Assembly (NCBI GenBank): GCA_947037125.1
Contig: CAMQTJ010000001.1
Coordinates: 1 to 64,000 of the forward strand
Direction: 5' to 3'
Length of the DNA stretch: 64,000 nt
DNA from: an uncultured Holdemania sp.
GTDB taxonomy: Bacteria > Bacillota_I > Bacilli_A > Erysipelotrichales > Erysipelotrichaceae
This document shows positions 15,405 through 24,087 of this stretch, one piece after another. The position numbers and the translations under genes are program-made. The notes under the pieces were generated by a model. The model was not told the DNA's origin. It was given only the letters and a program-made list of their open reading frames with translations, and did no database searches. Numbering within the stretch: position 1 is the stretch's first letter; every line of letters begins with the position of its first letter.

Positions 15405-16865
15405 TTATTTGCAATTTATTTTATTATATATACTTACAATAATAACTAAACTTAATAATGCACTAGCAAAAGTTAGATAAACATTTAAAGTAAAACCTGC
15501 AACAATAAACCCTATAAAAGAAGCAGCAGCCACTAATAATGCATAAGGTAGTTGTGATTCAACATGTTCGATATGATCACACTGTGCACCAGCACTAGCC
15601 ATTATAGTCGTATCAGAGATAGGAGAGATATGATCACCACATACAGCACCTGCAAGAATACTCGCAATACAAATAACTAACATGATATCTGTTTCCAAAA
15701 ATATTGATGTTGCTATTGGAATTAAGATACCAAATGTACCCCATGAAGTTCCTGTTGAAAATGCTAGAAGCATTGCACAAACAAATAATGTAGCGGGTAA
15801 TATAGTATAAGGAATATTAGCTTGCATCATAAAGTTACTTACAAATACACCAGCGTTTAAACCTTCAGAAACAATTGAACCTAAAGTCCAAGCTAGTGCT
15901 AAAATACAAATAGCAGGCACCATTGTTTTAAATCCTTCAGGTATATTTTCTGCAAAGGTTTTATAGCTTATGATCTTTCTTGGAATATATAAAACAAAGA
16001 TAAAGCAAAGTGTATAAAATGAAGCTAACACTAAAGCTGTTGGAGCATCACATGCAGCAAATGCCGAAACAAAATCTACTCCATCAAAGAACCCACCTGT
16101 GTACAACATAGTTACAACACTTGAAACAATCAAAAATAATATAGGTAATAATAAATCATATATTTTAGCTTTCGTTTCTTCATACTGTATTGTGCTAGGC
16201 TTTATCAATTGCGCTTTTTTTTCAGATTCTTCCATAACACCATAGTTTTTATCTTTCACAATTACATAGATAACCATTATGATAGTTAATAAGGCATACA
16301 AATTAAAAGGTATGGTCATTAAAAACAAAGTAAAGCCATCACCACTTGTATAACCACTAACCGCCGCTGCCCAACTAGAAATCGGCGCAATAATACAAAT
16401 AGGCGCTGCTGTAGAATCAATAATATACGCAAGTTTAGCACGAGATATATTATATGAATCAGTTATATCTTTCATAACACTACCTACTGTCAAACAGTTA
16501 AAGTAATCATCGATAAAAATAATTGTACCTAAAGCAAAAGTAGCTCCTAATACACTTCTTTTTGTTTTTAATTTCTTTTGAACCCAATTAGCGTAAGCAA
16601 TACTTGCCCCACTTTTTGAAATTAAACAAACAATAATACCTAATAATATAAGAAATATTAATATTCCTATACTACCATCACTTCTAATTGATTGTATCAT
16701 TGTATCAAATATTATTTCAGTTGCCATTAATAAATTAAATTCACTAATTAATAATGCTCCACTTATAATTCCGAAAAATAATGATAAATATACTTCTTTT
16801 GTTTTTAGTGCTAAAACAATTGCAATAAATGCTGGCAATAAAGCCCATATCGTTGATTCAAACAT
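15405..16865 (-). CDS. NhaC-family Na+/H+ antiporter
   Basis: This 486-residue polytopic membrane protein has about 12 predicted helices. IFIDDYFNCLTVGSVMKDI is the diagnostic acidic membrane segment of NhaC-like antiporters. GDHISPISDTTIMASAGAQCDHIEHV is the second conserved block. FSTGTSWGTFGILIPI is also typical. The family exchanges Na+ for H+, or in some members malate/lactate or other organic solutes, so the substrate is not fixed. The start follows AAAAGGAGAA. The gene is single, convergent with the M23 gene. A Na+ antiporter fits the Na+-type ATP synthase c subunit found at 59.6 kb. Confidence 0.85.
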   Translation of the reverse strand: MFESTIWALLPAFIAIVLALKTKEVYLSLFFGIISGALLISEFNLLMATEIIFDTMIQSIRSDGSIGILIFLILLGIIVCLISKSGASIAYANWVQKKLKTKRSVLGATFALGTIIFIDDYFNCLTVGSVMKDITDSYNISRAKLAYIIDSTAAPICIIAPISSWAAAVSGYTSGDGFTLFLMTIPFNLYALLTIIMVIYVIVKDKNYGVMEESEKKAQLIKPSTIQYEETKAKIYDLLLPILFLIVSSVVTMLYTGGFFDGVDFVSAFAACDAPTALVLASFYTLCFIFVLYIPRKIISYKTFAENIPEGFKTMVPAICILALAWTLGSIVSEGLNAGVFVSNFMMQANIPYTILPATLFVCAMLLAFSTGTSWGTFGILIPIATSIFLETDIMLVICIASILAGAVCGDHISPISDTTIMASAGAQCDHIEHVESQLPYALLVAAASFIGFIVAGFTLNVYLTFASALLSLVIIVSIYNKINCK

Positions 16866-16892
16866 AATAATATTCTCCTTTTAAGCCTTATA

Positions 16893-16921
16893 AAAATAAC
16901 ATAATTGATAGAATATTTCAA
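16893..16921 (-). promoter_or_regulatory. Probable promoter of the NhaC-like gene
   Basis: The minus strand reads TTGAAA, 17 nt, TATTTT preceded by TGT. The remaining 16922-17129 is AT-rich sequence in which nothing else was recognised. Confidence 0.45.
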
Positions 16922-17129
16922 TAGATTTATCAAACACTATGTAATTAATTTTTTTTAATTTATTAGTAGTTATATTAATTAAATAATTATAGTATTATTA
17001 TATAAATATATGCTATTGAATAATATATTTTTTAAAAATATTATACTTCATGTATTACGCTTTTTGATTACTATTATAAATGTCATATCATTTACATATA
17101 ACAGCTATTAATACCGTTAATTCCAACAC

Positions 17130-18326
17130 CTAATCACGATTTAAAAGCCAGTCCAAAACATTGATTTGTTTAATACCATTATGACTTGTATACGGTGTCA
17201 AATCCATAGTTAAAAGATATTTTGAATTATGATCAGATATTTCATCAAGTGATGCTAATTCTCTTTTTAATGTATTTTCATCTTGCACCGTATAAGCGAC
17301 TTGATAATATTCTGTTCCTTTATCAGTTATAGCGATGAAGTCCACTTCTGCTTCTTTCACCTTACCAATAAAAACTTCATATCCTCTTCTAAGTAATTCA
17401 AGATAAACAACATTTTCTAAAATATGACCATCATCTGCTTTCTTAGTTCCAAGCATCGCATAACGTAGTCCAATATCAGCTGCATAATATTTACTTCCCG
17501 TTTTAAGATACTGTTTACCTTTTATGTCATATCTTTTAGTTTCATAAAAAATAAAACTATTTGTGATTGCTGTTAAATAGCTTTCAACGGTGTTTACAGT
17601 AATTTTTCGACCATTAGACGTCATAGTATTTGCAATTTTATTGTGTGATGCTAAATTGCCGATATTATCAAAACTAAAACGAAGTACTGATTTAAGCATA
17701 TCAATATCTGGAAATTTCCCTCTAGTGATGATATCTTTGATAAGTATTGAATCAATAATTCCCTCTAAATACATCTTTCTATCTTTATTATTTGTCAATT
17801 TGATTGCATACGGAAATGAACTATTTGTCGTATAATTTAAATATAGTTTTTGAAGATTTGTTTCATTATCAAAAGCAGAGCAATATTCCTTATAAGATAG
17901 CGGCAACATTTTTATTTCAATGTATCTTCCCGATAACAATGTCGCAAGTTCACTCGATAACAAAAATGCATTTGATCCTGTGATATATACATCACAATTT
18001 TTTTTAATAAATAAGCTATCAACTGCTTTTTGAAATTCTGGAATTCTCTGTACTTCATCAATAAAAATGTAATTCATTTTATCTTTGACTACTCTTTCTT
18101 TAATGTAAGTATGCAGATCTTTTGCAGTTTCAATAAAATCAAAATCGAAATCCTCTAAATTTAATGAAATAATTTGATTATCTTCAACTCCACTACTCTT
18201 TAAATAGTCTTGATACTGTTCAAAAAGAGTTGATTTTCCACATCTTCTAATACCAGTTACCACTTTAATCAATTCCTTTTCTTTAAACCTAATTAAACTT
18301 TCAAGATATTCTGTTCTTATAATCAT
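17130..18326 (-). CDS. AAA_14/DUF4143 ATPase
   Basis: The 398-residue protein has a P-loop near the N-terminus (VVTGIRRCGKSTL), Walker B with YIFIDEVQRI and sensor YITGSNAFLL, then a C-terminal DUF4143 domain (residues ~200-360). The start is the ATG after GAGGTGG; an upstream TTG in frame is less likely. The C-terminal part carries EVDFI near a Lys-rich stretch, like the nuclease-like fold reported for this family. The cellular role of these proteins is not established; they are abundant in gut anaerobes and variable between strains. It stands alone here, with no antitoxin-like partner visible. AT-rich flanks suggest an accessory insertion between the antiporter and lysS. Confidence 0.85.
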   Translation of the reverse strand: MIIRTEYLESLIRFKEKELIKVVTGIRRCGKSTLFEQYQDYLKSSGVEDNQIISLNLEDFDFDFIETAKDLHTYIKERVVKDKMNYIFIDEVQRIPEFQKAVDSLFIKKNCDVYITGSNAFLLSSELATLLSGRYIEIKMLPLSYKEYCSAFDNETNLQKLYLNYTTNSSFPYAIKLTNNKDRKMYLEGIIDSILIKDIITRGKFPDIDMLKSVLRFSFDNIGNLASHNKIANTMTSNGRKITVNTVESYLTAITNSFIFYETKRYDIKGKQYLKTGSKYYAADIGLRYAMLGTKKADDGHILENVVYLELLRRGYEVFIGKVKEAEVDFIAITDKGTEYYQVAYTVQDENTLKRELASLDEISDHNSKYLLTMDLTPYTSHNGIKQINVLDWLLNRD

Positions 18327-18510
18327 AACGCCACCTCTTTTCAATAGTATATCACAAACTTATCTTTTTATACAAGTTTTGTCAAGGGTATTGATAATTT
18401 TCCGTAAATGATAACACTAAATTTTATAGTCAATTATTCATTAGCTACACATAGACTTGATACTAATCTAAATTAGTATCAACTGCATATATAAAGTTCA
18501 CTAAAAATAA

Positions 18511-18560
18511 AAATAGGCGTAAAATGAGTCATTGATTCTCTCATTTCACTACCTATTCTT
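18511..18560 (-). terminator. Terminator after lysS
   Basis: On the minus strand, AATAGG..GTgAAATGAG pairs with CTCATTTtAC..CCTATT and ends in TTTTATTTTT. It lies ~20 nt after the lysS stop. Confidence 0.75.
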
Positions 18561-18582
18561 TTTCAATTATTTTCTATTTATT

Positions 18583-20067
18583 TTATTGTCTATGTTTCAT
18601 GTGTGGAAATAATACAACTTCTCTGATTGATTCACTACCAGTTAATAACATAACTAGTCTATCAACACCAAGACCAATACCACCTGTAGGAGGTAAACCA
18701 TATTCTAATGCTTCTACAAAGTCTGTATCCATTTCATTTGCTTCATCATTTCCAAGATCTTTTTGAGCCATTTGATTTTCAAATCTCTCTCTTTGATCAA
18801 TTGGGTCATTTAATTCACTAAATGCATTTGCATATTCAGTCTTATCAATGAATAATTCAAATCTTTCAGTAAATCTTGCATCAACACTTTTTCTTGCAAG
18901 CGGAGATACTTCTAAAGGATGTCCATAAACAAATGTTGGTTGTAAGATTTTTTCTTCGCAGAAGTTTTCAAAGAATAGATTTACAATATGTCCAAATGTT
19001 CTTTGGTGCTTTTCAACTTCAACATTATGTTCTTTAGCTAAAGCTAATGCTTGTTCATCAGTTAATGGCTGCCAGAAATCAACACCTGTAGCATCTTTAA
19101 TTGCATCAACCATATGTACACGATTAAATGGAGCTTTTAATGAAATTTCTTTTTCTCTAAATGTAAATGTTGTTGTATTAAATACTTCATTAGCAACACT
19201 ATCAAGTAAGTTTTCACAAAGATCCATCATACCTAACATATCTGAATATGCAACATATGCTTCAACTGTTGTGAATTCTGGATTATGAGTAGAATCCATT
19301 CCTTCATTTCTGAATAAACGTCCAATTTCATAAACACCTTCAAGTCCACCAACGATTAAACGTTTTAAAGGTAATTCTGTTGCGATACGCAAGTAAAAAT
19401 TCATATCTAATGTATTATGATGAGTAATAAATGGTCTTGCTGTAGCACCACCTAAAATAGGTTGTAATACTGGAGTTTCAACTTCAATTAAACCAGCATT
19501 ATCAAAAAAATGTTGAATTGCTCTAATAATACGAGGACGAATCATAGCAACTTTACGTGCATCATCATTCATAATTAAGTCAACATAACGTCTTCTATAT
19601 CTTTCTTCAATATCCGTTAAACCATGAAATTTTTCAGGTAATGGACGAAGAGCTTTTGTAAGGTGAGTATAAGTACTTGCTTTAACTGATAATTGACCAG
19701 AATCTGTCATAAAAATAACACCATTAATTCCAACAATATCACCAATATCACTAGACTTAAATAATTCATAAACTTCTTCACCAACAACTGTTTTATTAAT
19801 AACGATTTGTTGTTGACCATCACGATCTAAAATATGAATAAAACCAAGTTTACCCATACGTCTTTTAGTCATAATTCTTCCAGCAACACTTACCTCAATA
19901 TTTAATTCAGCTAACTGTTCTTTATTTTTGCCTTCAGCAAGTACACTAACATCACTTGATCTATGAGTACGATTAAATGCTTGACCAAATGGATCAATAC
20001 CTTTATCTTTTAAATCATTCATTTTTGCAATTCTTACTAATTCTTGTTCACTACGATTAACTGCCAT
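18583..20067 (-). CDS. lysS: Lysyl-tRNA synthetase, class II
   Basis: The 494-residue enzyme charges tRNA-Lys in the cytoplasm. An N-terminal OB-fold anticodon-binding domain (VSVAGRIMTKRRMGKLGFIHI) is followed by class II motif 1 (FDNAGLIEVETPVLQP), motif 2 (FRNEGMDSTHNPEFTTVEAY) and motif 3 (GIGLGVDRLVMLLTG). The start follows AAAAAGGAGAAAT. A T-box leader with its own perfect promoter precedes it, so expression should rise when tRNA-Lys is uncharged. It lies downstream of dusB in the Bacillota core block, though small unrelated genes intervene. Confidence 0.97.
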   Translation of the reverse strand: MAVNRSEQELVRIAKMNDLKDKGIDPFGQAFNRTHRSSDVSVLAEGKNKEQLAELNIEVSVAGRIMTKRRMGKLGFIHILDRDGQQQIVINKTVVGEEVYELFKSSDIGDIVGINGVIFMTDSGQLSVKASTYTHLTKALRPLPEKFHGLTDIEERYRRRYVDLIMNDDARKVAMIRPRIIRAIQHFFDNAGLIEVETPVLQPILGGATARPFITHHNTLDMNFYLRIATELPLKRLIVGGLEGVYEIGRLFRNEGMDSTHNPEFTTVEAYVAYSDMLGMMDLCENLLDSVANEVFNTTTFTFREKEISLKAPFNRVHMVDAIKDATGVDFWQPLTDEQALALAKEHNVEVEKHQRTFGHIVNLFFENFCEEKILQPTFVYGHPLEVSPLARKSVDARFTERFELFIDKTEYANAFSELNDPIDQRERFENQMAQKDLGNDEANEMDTDFVEALEYGLPPTGGIGLGVDRLVMLLTGSESIREVVLFPHMKHRQ

Positions 20068-20091
20068 TTTATTTCTCCTTTTTCATATAAA

Positions 20092-20320
20092 AAAAACTCT
20101 AATCCTTATAAAGGGACGAGAGTTATCATCGTGGTACCACCCTAATTTTTGATTAAATCGCTTTAATCAACTTAGTGACTTATAAAGTCAGCTTTTATGG
20201 CAAGCATACCTATAACTCCAAGACCTTTATTTCATTAATTAATTACTATCTAACTCACACCAACATTAGATTCTCTTTGAATAATTTGATTAATTACTTT
20301 TCTTTTCATCGTTATTTATC
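20092..20320 (-). promoter_or_regulatory. T-box riboswitch of lysS
   Basis: The minus-strand leader holds the T-box core AGGGTGGTACCACG (about 20144-20131), Stem I with distal-loop TGTTGGTGTGAG closed by TCTAA/TTAGA, and a terminator formed by AACTCT..GGA/AGAGTT and eight T. AGTA and GAA elements of a specifier loop are present, and an AAA triplet at 20228-20226 followed by G fits a lysine specifier codon. Uncharged tRNA-Lys would favour the antiterminator. The T-box call is firm; the exact specifier position is less sure. Confidence 0.88.
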
Positions 20321-20326
20321 GTTATG

Positions 20327-20355
20327 ATTATATAGTTTTTTTAAGCTTTTGTCAA
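20327..20355 (-). promoter_or_regulatory. Consensus promoter of the lysS T-box transcript
   Basis: Minus strand: TTGACA, exactly 17 nt, TATAAT. Both hexamers are perfect matches to the sigma-A consensus. Confidence 0.85.
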
Positions 20356-20391
20356 TCATTTAAAAACTAGTACCAATCAATAAAAAAATAT

Positions 20392-20592
20392 CTATTTTGT
20401 TTTATACACCATAATAATAGTTATTGTTGAATTTTCTCTAAAATTCATAAATCCAGGCTTTGAAAACTTATACGCATGCGAATGACTTATATATTCTACA
20501 TCGTTTTCATTAATAAATTTAAGCATATCATCAATTGCTTTTGTAGTTGGTTCATCAATAAATTCTTTAATTTTAATATTTTCATTATACAT
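20392..20592 (-). CDS. Small hypothetical protein
   Basis: This small, soluble protein of 66 residues was not recognised. The chosen start (MYNENIK) has GAGGTG 7 nt upstream; a further ATG 24 nt earlier has none. It looks like an alpha-beta fold: a helix around DDMLKFINEND, then a strand-rich end with VEYISHSHAY and STITIIMVYK. No signal peptide or membrane segment is seen. It sits between the lysS promoter and the divergent yaaA gene and may be a single-gene unit. Confidence 0.55.
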   Translation of the reverse strand: MYNENIKIKEFIDEPTTKAIDDMLKFINENDVEYISHSHAYKFSKPGFMNFRENSTITIIMVYKTK

Positions 20593-20723
20593 AATATACA
20601 CCTCTTCTATTTTCATTTTATATCATGTAATTAAACTTGTCAATTTAAAACATTGAATCATACAATTGTATTTTAATATATTAATTAATTTCAATATGGT
20701 ATGATATATTAGAGGTATTACAT

Positions 20724-21455
20724 ATGAAAATAATTATATCACCAACTAAAAAAATGAAAGTCTCAACTGACGATTATACAACAACTACAACACCAATTTT
20801 TAATCATGAGGCACAATCAATATTAAACTTTTTAAAAAATCAAAATATTGATTCACTAAAAAACATATATAAGTGCAATGATAAAATTCTAGAAGAAAAT
20901 ATATCACGCTTAAATAATCCTTTAATTAATAATTGTGCTATTTTATCATATCAAGGATTACAATTTCAAAATATGGCAGCCCACCTTTTTAGTAAACAAC
21001 AATTAGAGTATGTTAGTAATAATCTAGTAATACTTTCGGCAGTATATGGTATGTTAAGACCTTTAGATAGCATAAATTTATATCGATTAGAAATGAATGC
21101 TTCAATTAATTATGAAAATCATATAAATCTTTATTCTTTTTGGTCAAATAAAATCTATAATGAGTTATATAAAGATCAAGATATCATTATCAATTTAGCT
21201 TCTAAAGAATATTATGATGTTATAAAAAAACAGCTTCAACCAAATGATGTTATGATTAATATAAAATTTGCAGAAATAATTAATGATAAAGTTATCTCAA
21301 AAGCAACTCTTGCAAAGATGGCTCGTGGGTCAATGGTTAGATTTATGGCAGAAAATAATATTGATAACATTGATGATATTAAATTATTTAATGATTTCAA
21401 TTTTAAATTTAATGATCAACTATCAGATGAAACAAATTTAGTTTTTATAAAATAA
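20724..21455 (+). CDS. yaaA: YaaA family peroxide-stress protein
   Basis: The 243-residue protein is of normal family length and opens with MKIIISPTKKMK, the diagnostic start of YaaA (DUF328). AVYGMLRPLDSINLYRLEMN and NLASKEYYDVI are the other conserved blocks. In E. coli YaaA limits free iron and DNA damage under hydrogen peroxide, and the fold binds DNA. The role in anaerobes is inferred only. A TTAGAGG site precedes the ATG. The gene is monocistronic, with a strong terminator directly after. Confidence 0.88.
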   Translation: MKIIISPTKKMKVSTDDYTTTTTPIFNHEAQSILNFLKNQNIDSLKNIYKCNDKILEENISRLNNPLINNCAILSYQGLQFQNMAAHLFSKQQLEYVSNNLVILSAVYGMLRPLDSINLYRLEMNASINYENHINLYSFWSNKIYNELYKDQDIIINLASKEYYDVIKKQLQPNDVMINIKFAEIINDKVISKATLAKMARGSMVRFMAENNIDNIDDIKLFNDFNFKFNDQLSDETNLVFIK

Positions 21456-21463
21456 ATATAAAT

Positions 21464-21497
21464 AAAAAATCTTAGATAAATTACTAAGATTTTTTTA
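21464..21497 (+). terminator. Terminator after yaaA
   Basis: AAAAAATCTTAG and CTAAGATTTTTT form a 12-bp stem with an 8-nt loop. Confidence 0.85.
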
Positions 21498-21535
21498 TTA
21501 TATAATTATTTTATTGATTAAATAATTTATATATA

Positions 21536-21799
21536 TTAAATTTGGTTAATGAATTCCACAACAATTAAAAGACAAACCATAAATATAATAGTGAAAACAA
21601 TTCCTGCCATAAGTTGAATAAAGTAATATCGCCAATTAGGAATAGTACTATATTTAACTTTTTTGTATTTACCATTAATCATAATTAAACTTTGGATAAC
21701 AACAAAAACAATACCTGTAATTATAACAATCCAAAATCCATCCCCTTTTTTTAGTAATAACATAATTTCTTGTAATTTATCTAACACAAAAACCCCCAT
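21536..21799 (-). CDS. Small two-helix membrane protein, unknown
   Basis: Not recognised. The 87 residues hold two long hydrophobic helices (~21-41, WIVIITGIVFVVIQSLIMI, and ~61-84, AGIVFTIIFMVCLLIVVEF), with a basic loop (NGKYKKVKYS) between, so the loop probably faces the cytoplasm. The start is uncertain: the ATG lacks a clear ribosome site, and a GTG four codons in is an alternative. It is a single gene downstream of dusB on the same strand only by distance. Confidence 0.5.
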   Translation of the reverse strand: MGVFVLDKLQEIMLLLKKGDGFWIVIITGIVFVVIQSLIMINGKYKKVKYSTIPNWRYYFIQLMAGIVFTIIFMVCLLIVVEFINQI

Positions 21800-21942
21800 T
21801 TTAATAGTAGTTCAGCTACTATTTATCTACTAACAACAATATATCCCCTATATGTTGTATTCTTATTCTTATTTTTCTTTTTTTATTGCTATTAGTATTA
21901 TATCACTCTTTATATTTTTTTCAATACATTTTTATGTTATAT

Positions 21943-21968
21943 AAAAAGCACACATTATATGTGTGCTT
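21943..21968 (-). terminator. Terminator after dusB
   Basis: AAGCACACAT with ATGTGTGCTT around a 3-nt loop, followed on the minus strand by TTTTTATA. The stem overlaps the dusB stop. Confidence 0.85.
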
Positions 21969-22971
21969 AACTATTAATTTGTTGAATAAATCTGAAATCA
22001 TCTTTTTCTAAAGCATCCATGTATTTATTTAATACAACTTCTAAGTCGTTATATGAATGAACTTTAATCATTAAAGGCTTTACTTTTGCACTATAAGGTA
22101 TACCTTGAATATACCACATTGCATGACCACGCATTTCTCTCATAGCAATTTTTTCACCTTTTAATTCAATAAGACTTGCTGCATGCTTTAAGGCTAAGTC
22201 AAACTTTTCTCTTACAGTTATTTCTTTTGAATCTTGATTATTTAAATAATCATTACACTGCCTAATTAACCATGGATCACCTAGTACTCCACGTCCAATC
22301 ATTACAGCATCACAATTAGTTTCTTCAAGCATTTGTTTAAACATTTCAACACTTGTAACATCACCATTACCAATTACAGGTATTGAAACAGCATCTTTAA
22401 CTTGTTTGATATAAGACCAATCAGCTTTTCCTGTATACATTTGTGATCTAGTTCTACCATGTACAGCAATTGCACTTGCTCCTGCCTTTTCTATTAGTTG
22501 TGCAACCTTTACACAATTAATACTATCTAAGTCCCAACCAATTCTAATTTTAACTGTAACAGGCTTTTTTACAGCATTGACTACATTTGAAACAATATCA
22601 TATATTTTGTCAGGAGTTTTTAATAATTCAGATCCCCCACCATTTGTTACAATTTTTCTAACGGGACAACCAAAATTTATATCGATAATATCACAATCAC
22701 TATGATCATCTAAAAAAATTGCAGCCTTTACCATACTATCTATATCACTACCAAATAATTGCATTGATATAGGATGTTCACTCTTATCAATAATTGTCAT
22801 GTCCTTAGTTCTAATTGAATCATAACAAATTCCTTTATCACTAATCATTTCAGTATAAATTAAACCTGCACCAAATTGTTTCGCTATCATTCTAAATGCC
22901 ATATTACTAACACCTGCCATTGGAGCAATTACAATTTGATTTTCTATTTCAATATCAGCTATTTTCCACAT
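21967..22971 (-). CDS. dusB: tRNA-dihydrouridine synthase DusB
   Basis: This FMN-dependent TIM-barrel enzyme of 334 residues reduces uridines in the tRNA D-loop. The start APMAGVSNMAFR, the catalytic-Cys block NFGCPVRKIVTNGGGS, and AVHGRTRSQMYTG and PVIGNGDV are the family signatures. Its first codons overlap the end of hslO by 13 nt, so the two are translationally coupled. In Bacillus the dusB-like gene lies between hslO and lysS in the same order. Confidence 0.93.
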   Translation of the reverse strand: MWKIADIEIENQIVIAPMAGVSNMAFRMIAKQFGAGLIYTEMISDKGICYDSIRTKDMTIIDKSEHPISMQLFGSDIDSMVKAAIFLDDHSDCDIIDINFGCPVRKIVTNGGGSELLKTPDKIYDIVSNVVNAVKKPVTVKIRIGWDLDSINCVKVAQLIEKAGASAIAVHGRTRSQMYTGKADWSYIKQVKDAVSIPVIGNGDVTSVEMFKQMLEETNCDAVMIGRGVLGDPWLIRQCNDYLNNQDSKEITVREKFDLALKHAASLIELKGEKIAMREMRGHAMWYIQGIPYSAKVKPLMIKVHSYNDLEVVLNKYMDALEKDDFRFIQQINS

Positions 22972-23846
22972 GCAGTTTTAAAATCCATTATTAATTGTAG
23001 ATCATCTTCACTAAAATTATATGTAGTATTACAAAATTCACACTTAACTTCACAACCATGATCATCATTTTTCATTTCTGTAAGGTCTTCATGAGTAAGT
23101 GTCGTTAATGCTGCTTTAAAACGATCTTTTTCACAACTACAATGCCAATTAAGATCACTTTCTTCTAAGATATTAACTTCATCAAACAAACTATTTGCAA
23201 TAGCTGTAGCATCCATTCCACTTTCGATTAGTGATGATATTGGTTTAAGTTTTGATACTACTTCTTCAACAGCACTAATTTCTTCATCTGTTGCATCAGG
23301 CATTATTTGAATAATTAATCCACCTGCTGCAATTACTTGATTATTTGTTTCTACAAGAACACCTAACGCTACAGCTGAAGGTGTCTGTTCTGAAACTGTA
23401 AAGTAATAAGCAAAATCTTCAGCAATTTCACCACTTACTAAAGCTGTTTTTCCCTCAAATTTTTCTTTTAATCCTAAATCTTTAATAACACGTAAGTAAC
23501 CATCAGTTCCAACTACTAGTCCTACTGCCAGTTTTTTTGATTCGTTGTATTGAAGAAATTGTTGGTTATCACCTACAAATCCTCTTACATTTCCATTCTT
23601 AAAACTTTCAGCCATGATTGTTCCAATTGGACCGTTACCATTAATTGAAACAGTTATTTTTTCACGATCATCTTTAAGCATAGAACCCATCATTGCAGTC
23701 GCACTTAAAGTACGTCCCATTGCAGCTGCTGATGTTGGCCATAAGTCATGTTGTAAACGTGCTGTTTCACATAAGTTGGTTGTAGTACACGCAATAATAC
23801 GTATATGGTTATTTAGTGCTAATGCTTTAATAATTGTATCTTTCAT
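22959..23846 (-). CDS. hslO: Redox-regulated chaperone Hsp33
   Basis: The 295-residue protein has an N-terminal Hsp33 domain and, near residues 232-272, the zinc switch with HCSCEKDRF and KCEFCNTTY (CxC and CxxC). Oxidation of these cysteines releases zinc and activates holdase function in known Hsp33. The ATG follows TGGAGG. hslO-dusB form a coupled pair. The promoter presumably lies in the 240-nt gap after ftsH, which is AT-rich and holds the ftsH terminator. Confidence 0.94.
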   Translation of the reverse strand: MKDTIIKALALNNHIRIIACTTTNLCETARLQHDLWPTSAAAMGRTLSATAMMGSMLKDDREKITVSINGNGPIGTIMAESFKNGNVRGFVGDNQQFLQYNESKKLAVGLVVGTDGYLRVIKDLGLKEKFEGKTALVSGEIAEDFAYYFTVSEQTPSAVALGVLVETNNQVIAAGGLIIQIMPDATDEEISAVEEVVSKLKPISSLIESGMDATAIANSLFDEVNILEESDLNWHCSCEKDRFKAALTTLTHEDLTEMKNDDHGCEVKCEFCNTTYNFSEDDLQLIMDFKTACGK

Positions 23847-24046
23847 CTTTTATCCTCCATAGAATTGATATCTTATATTTTTTTAATTTAACTAATTCAT
23901 TTAGTCATGTTGTTTATGCAACATTTATAGTAAGTAGTAATTTACTCACTCCTTATATTATACTACATTTTTACAAAGTTACTAACCATTATATTTATTG
24001 AACTAATAATTTATATATATTATTTATACTATATAAAAATAAATTA

Positions 24047-24076
24047 AATGACAGCAATCATTAAGATTACTGTCAC
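24047..24076 (-). terminator. Terminator after ftsH
   Basis: TGACAG-AATC with GATT-CTGTCA forms a stem with one mismatch about 12 nt after the ftsH stop. The T-rich side is better on the plus strand, so efficiency on the minus strand is uncertain. Confidence 0.6.
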
Positions 24077-24087
24077 TTTTTATTTAA

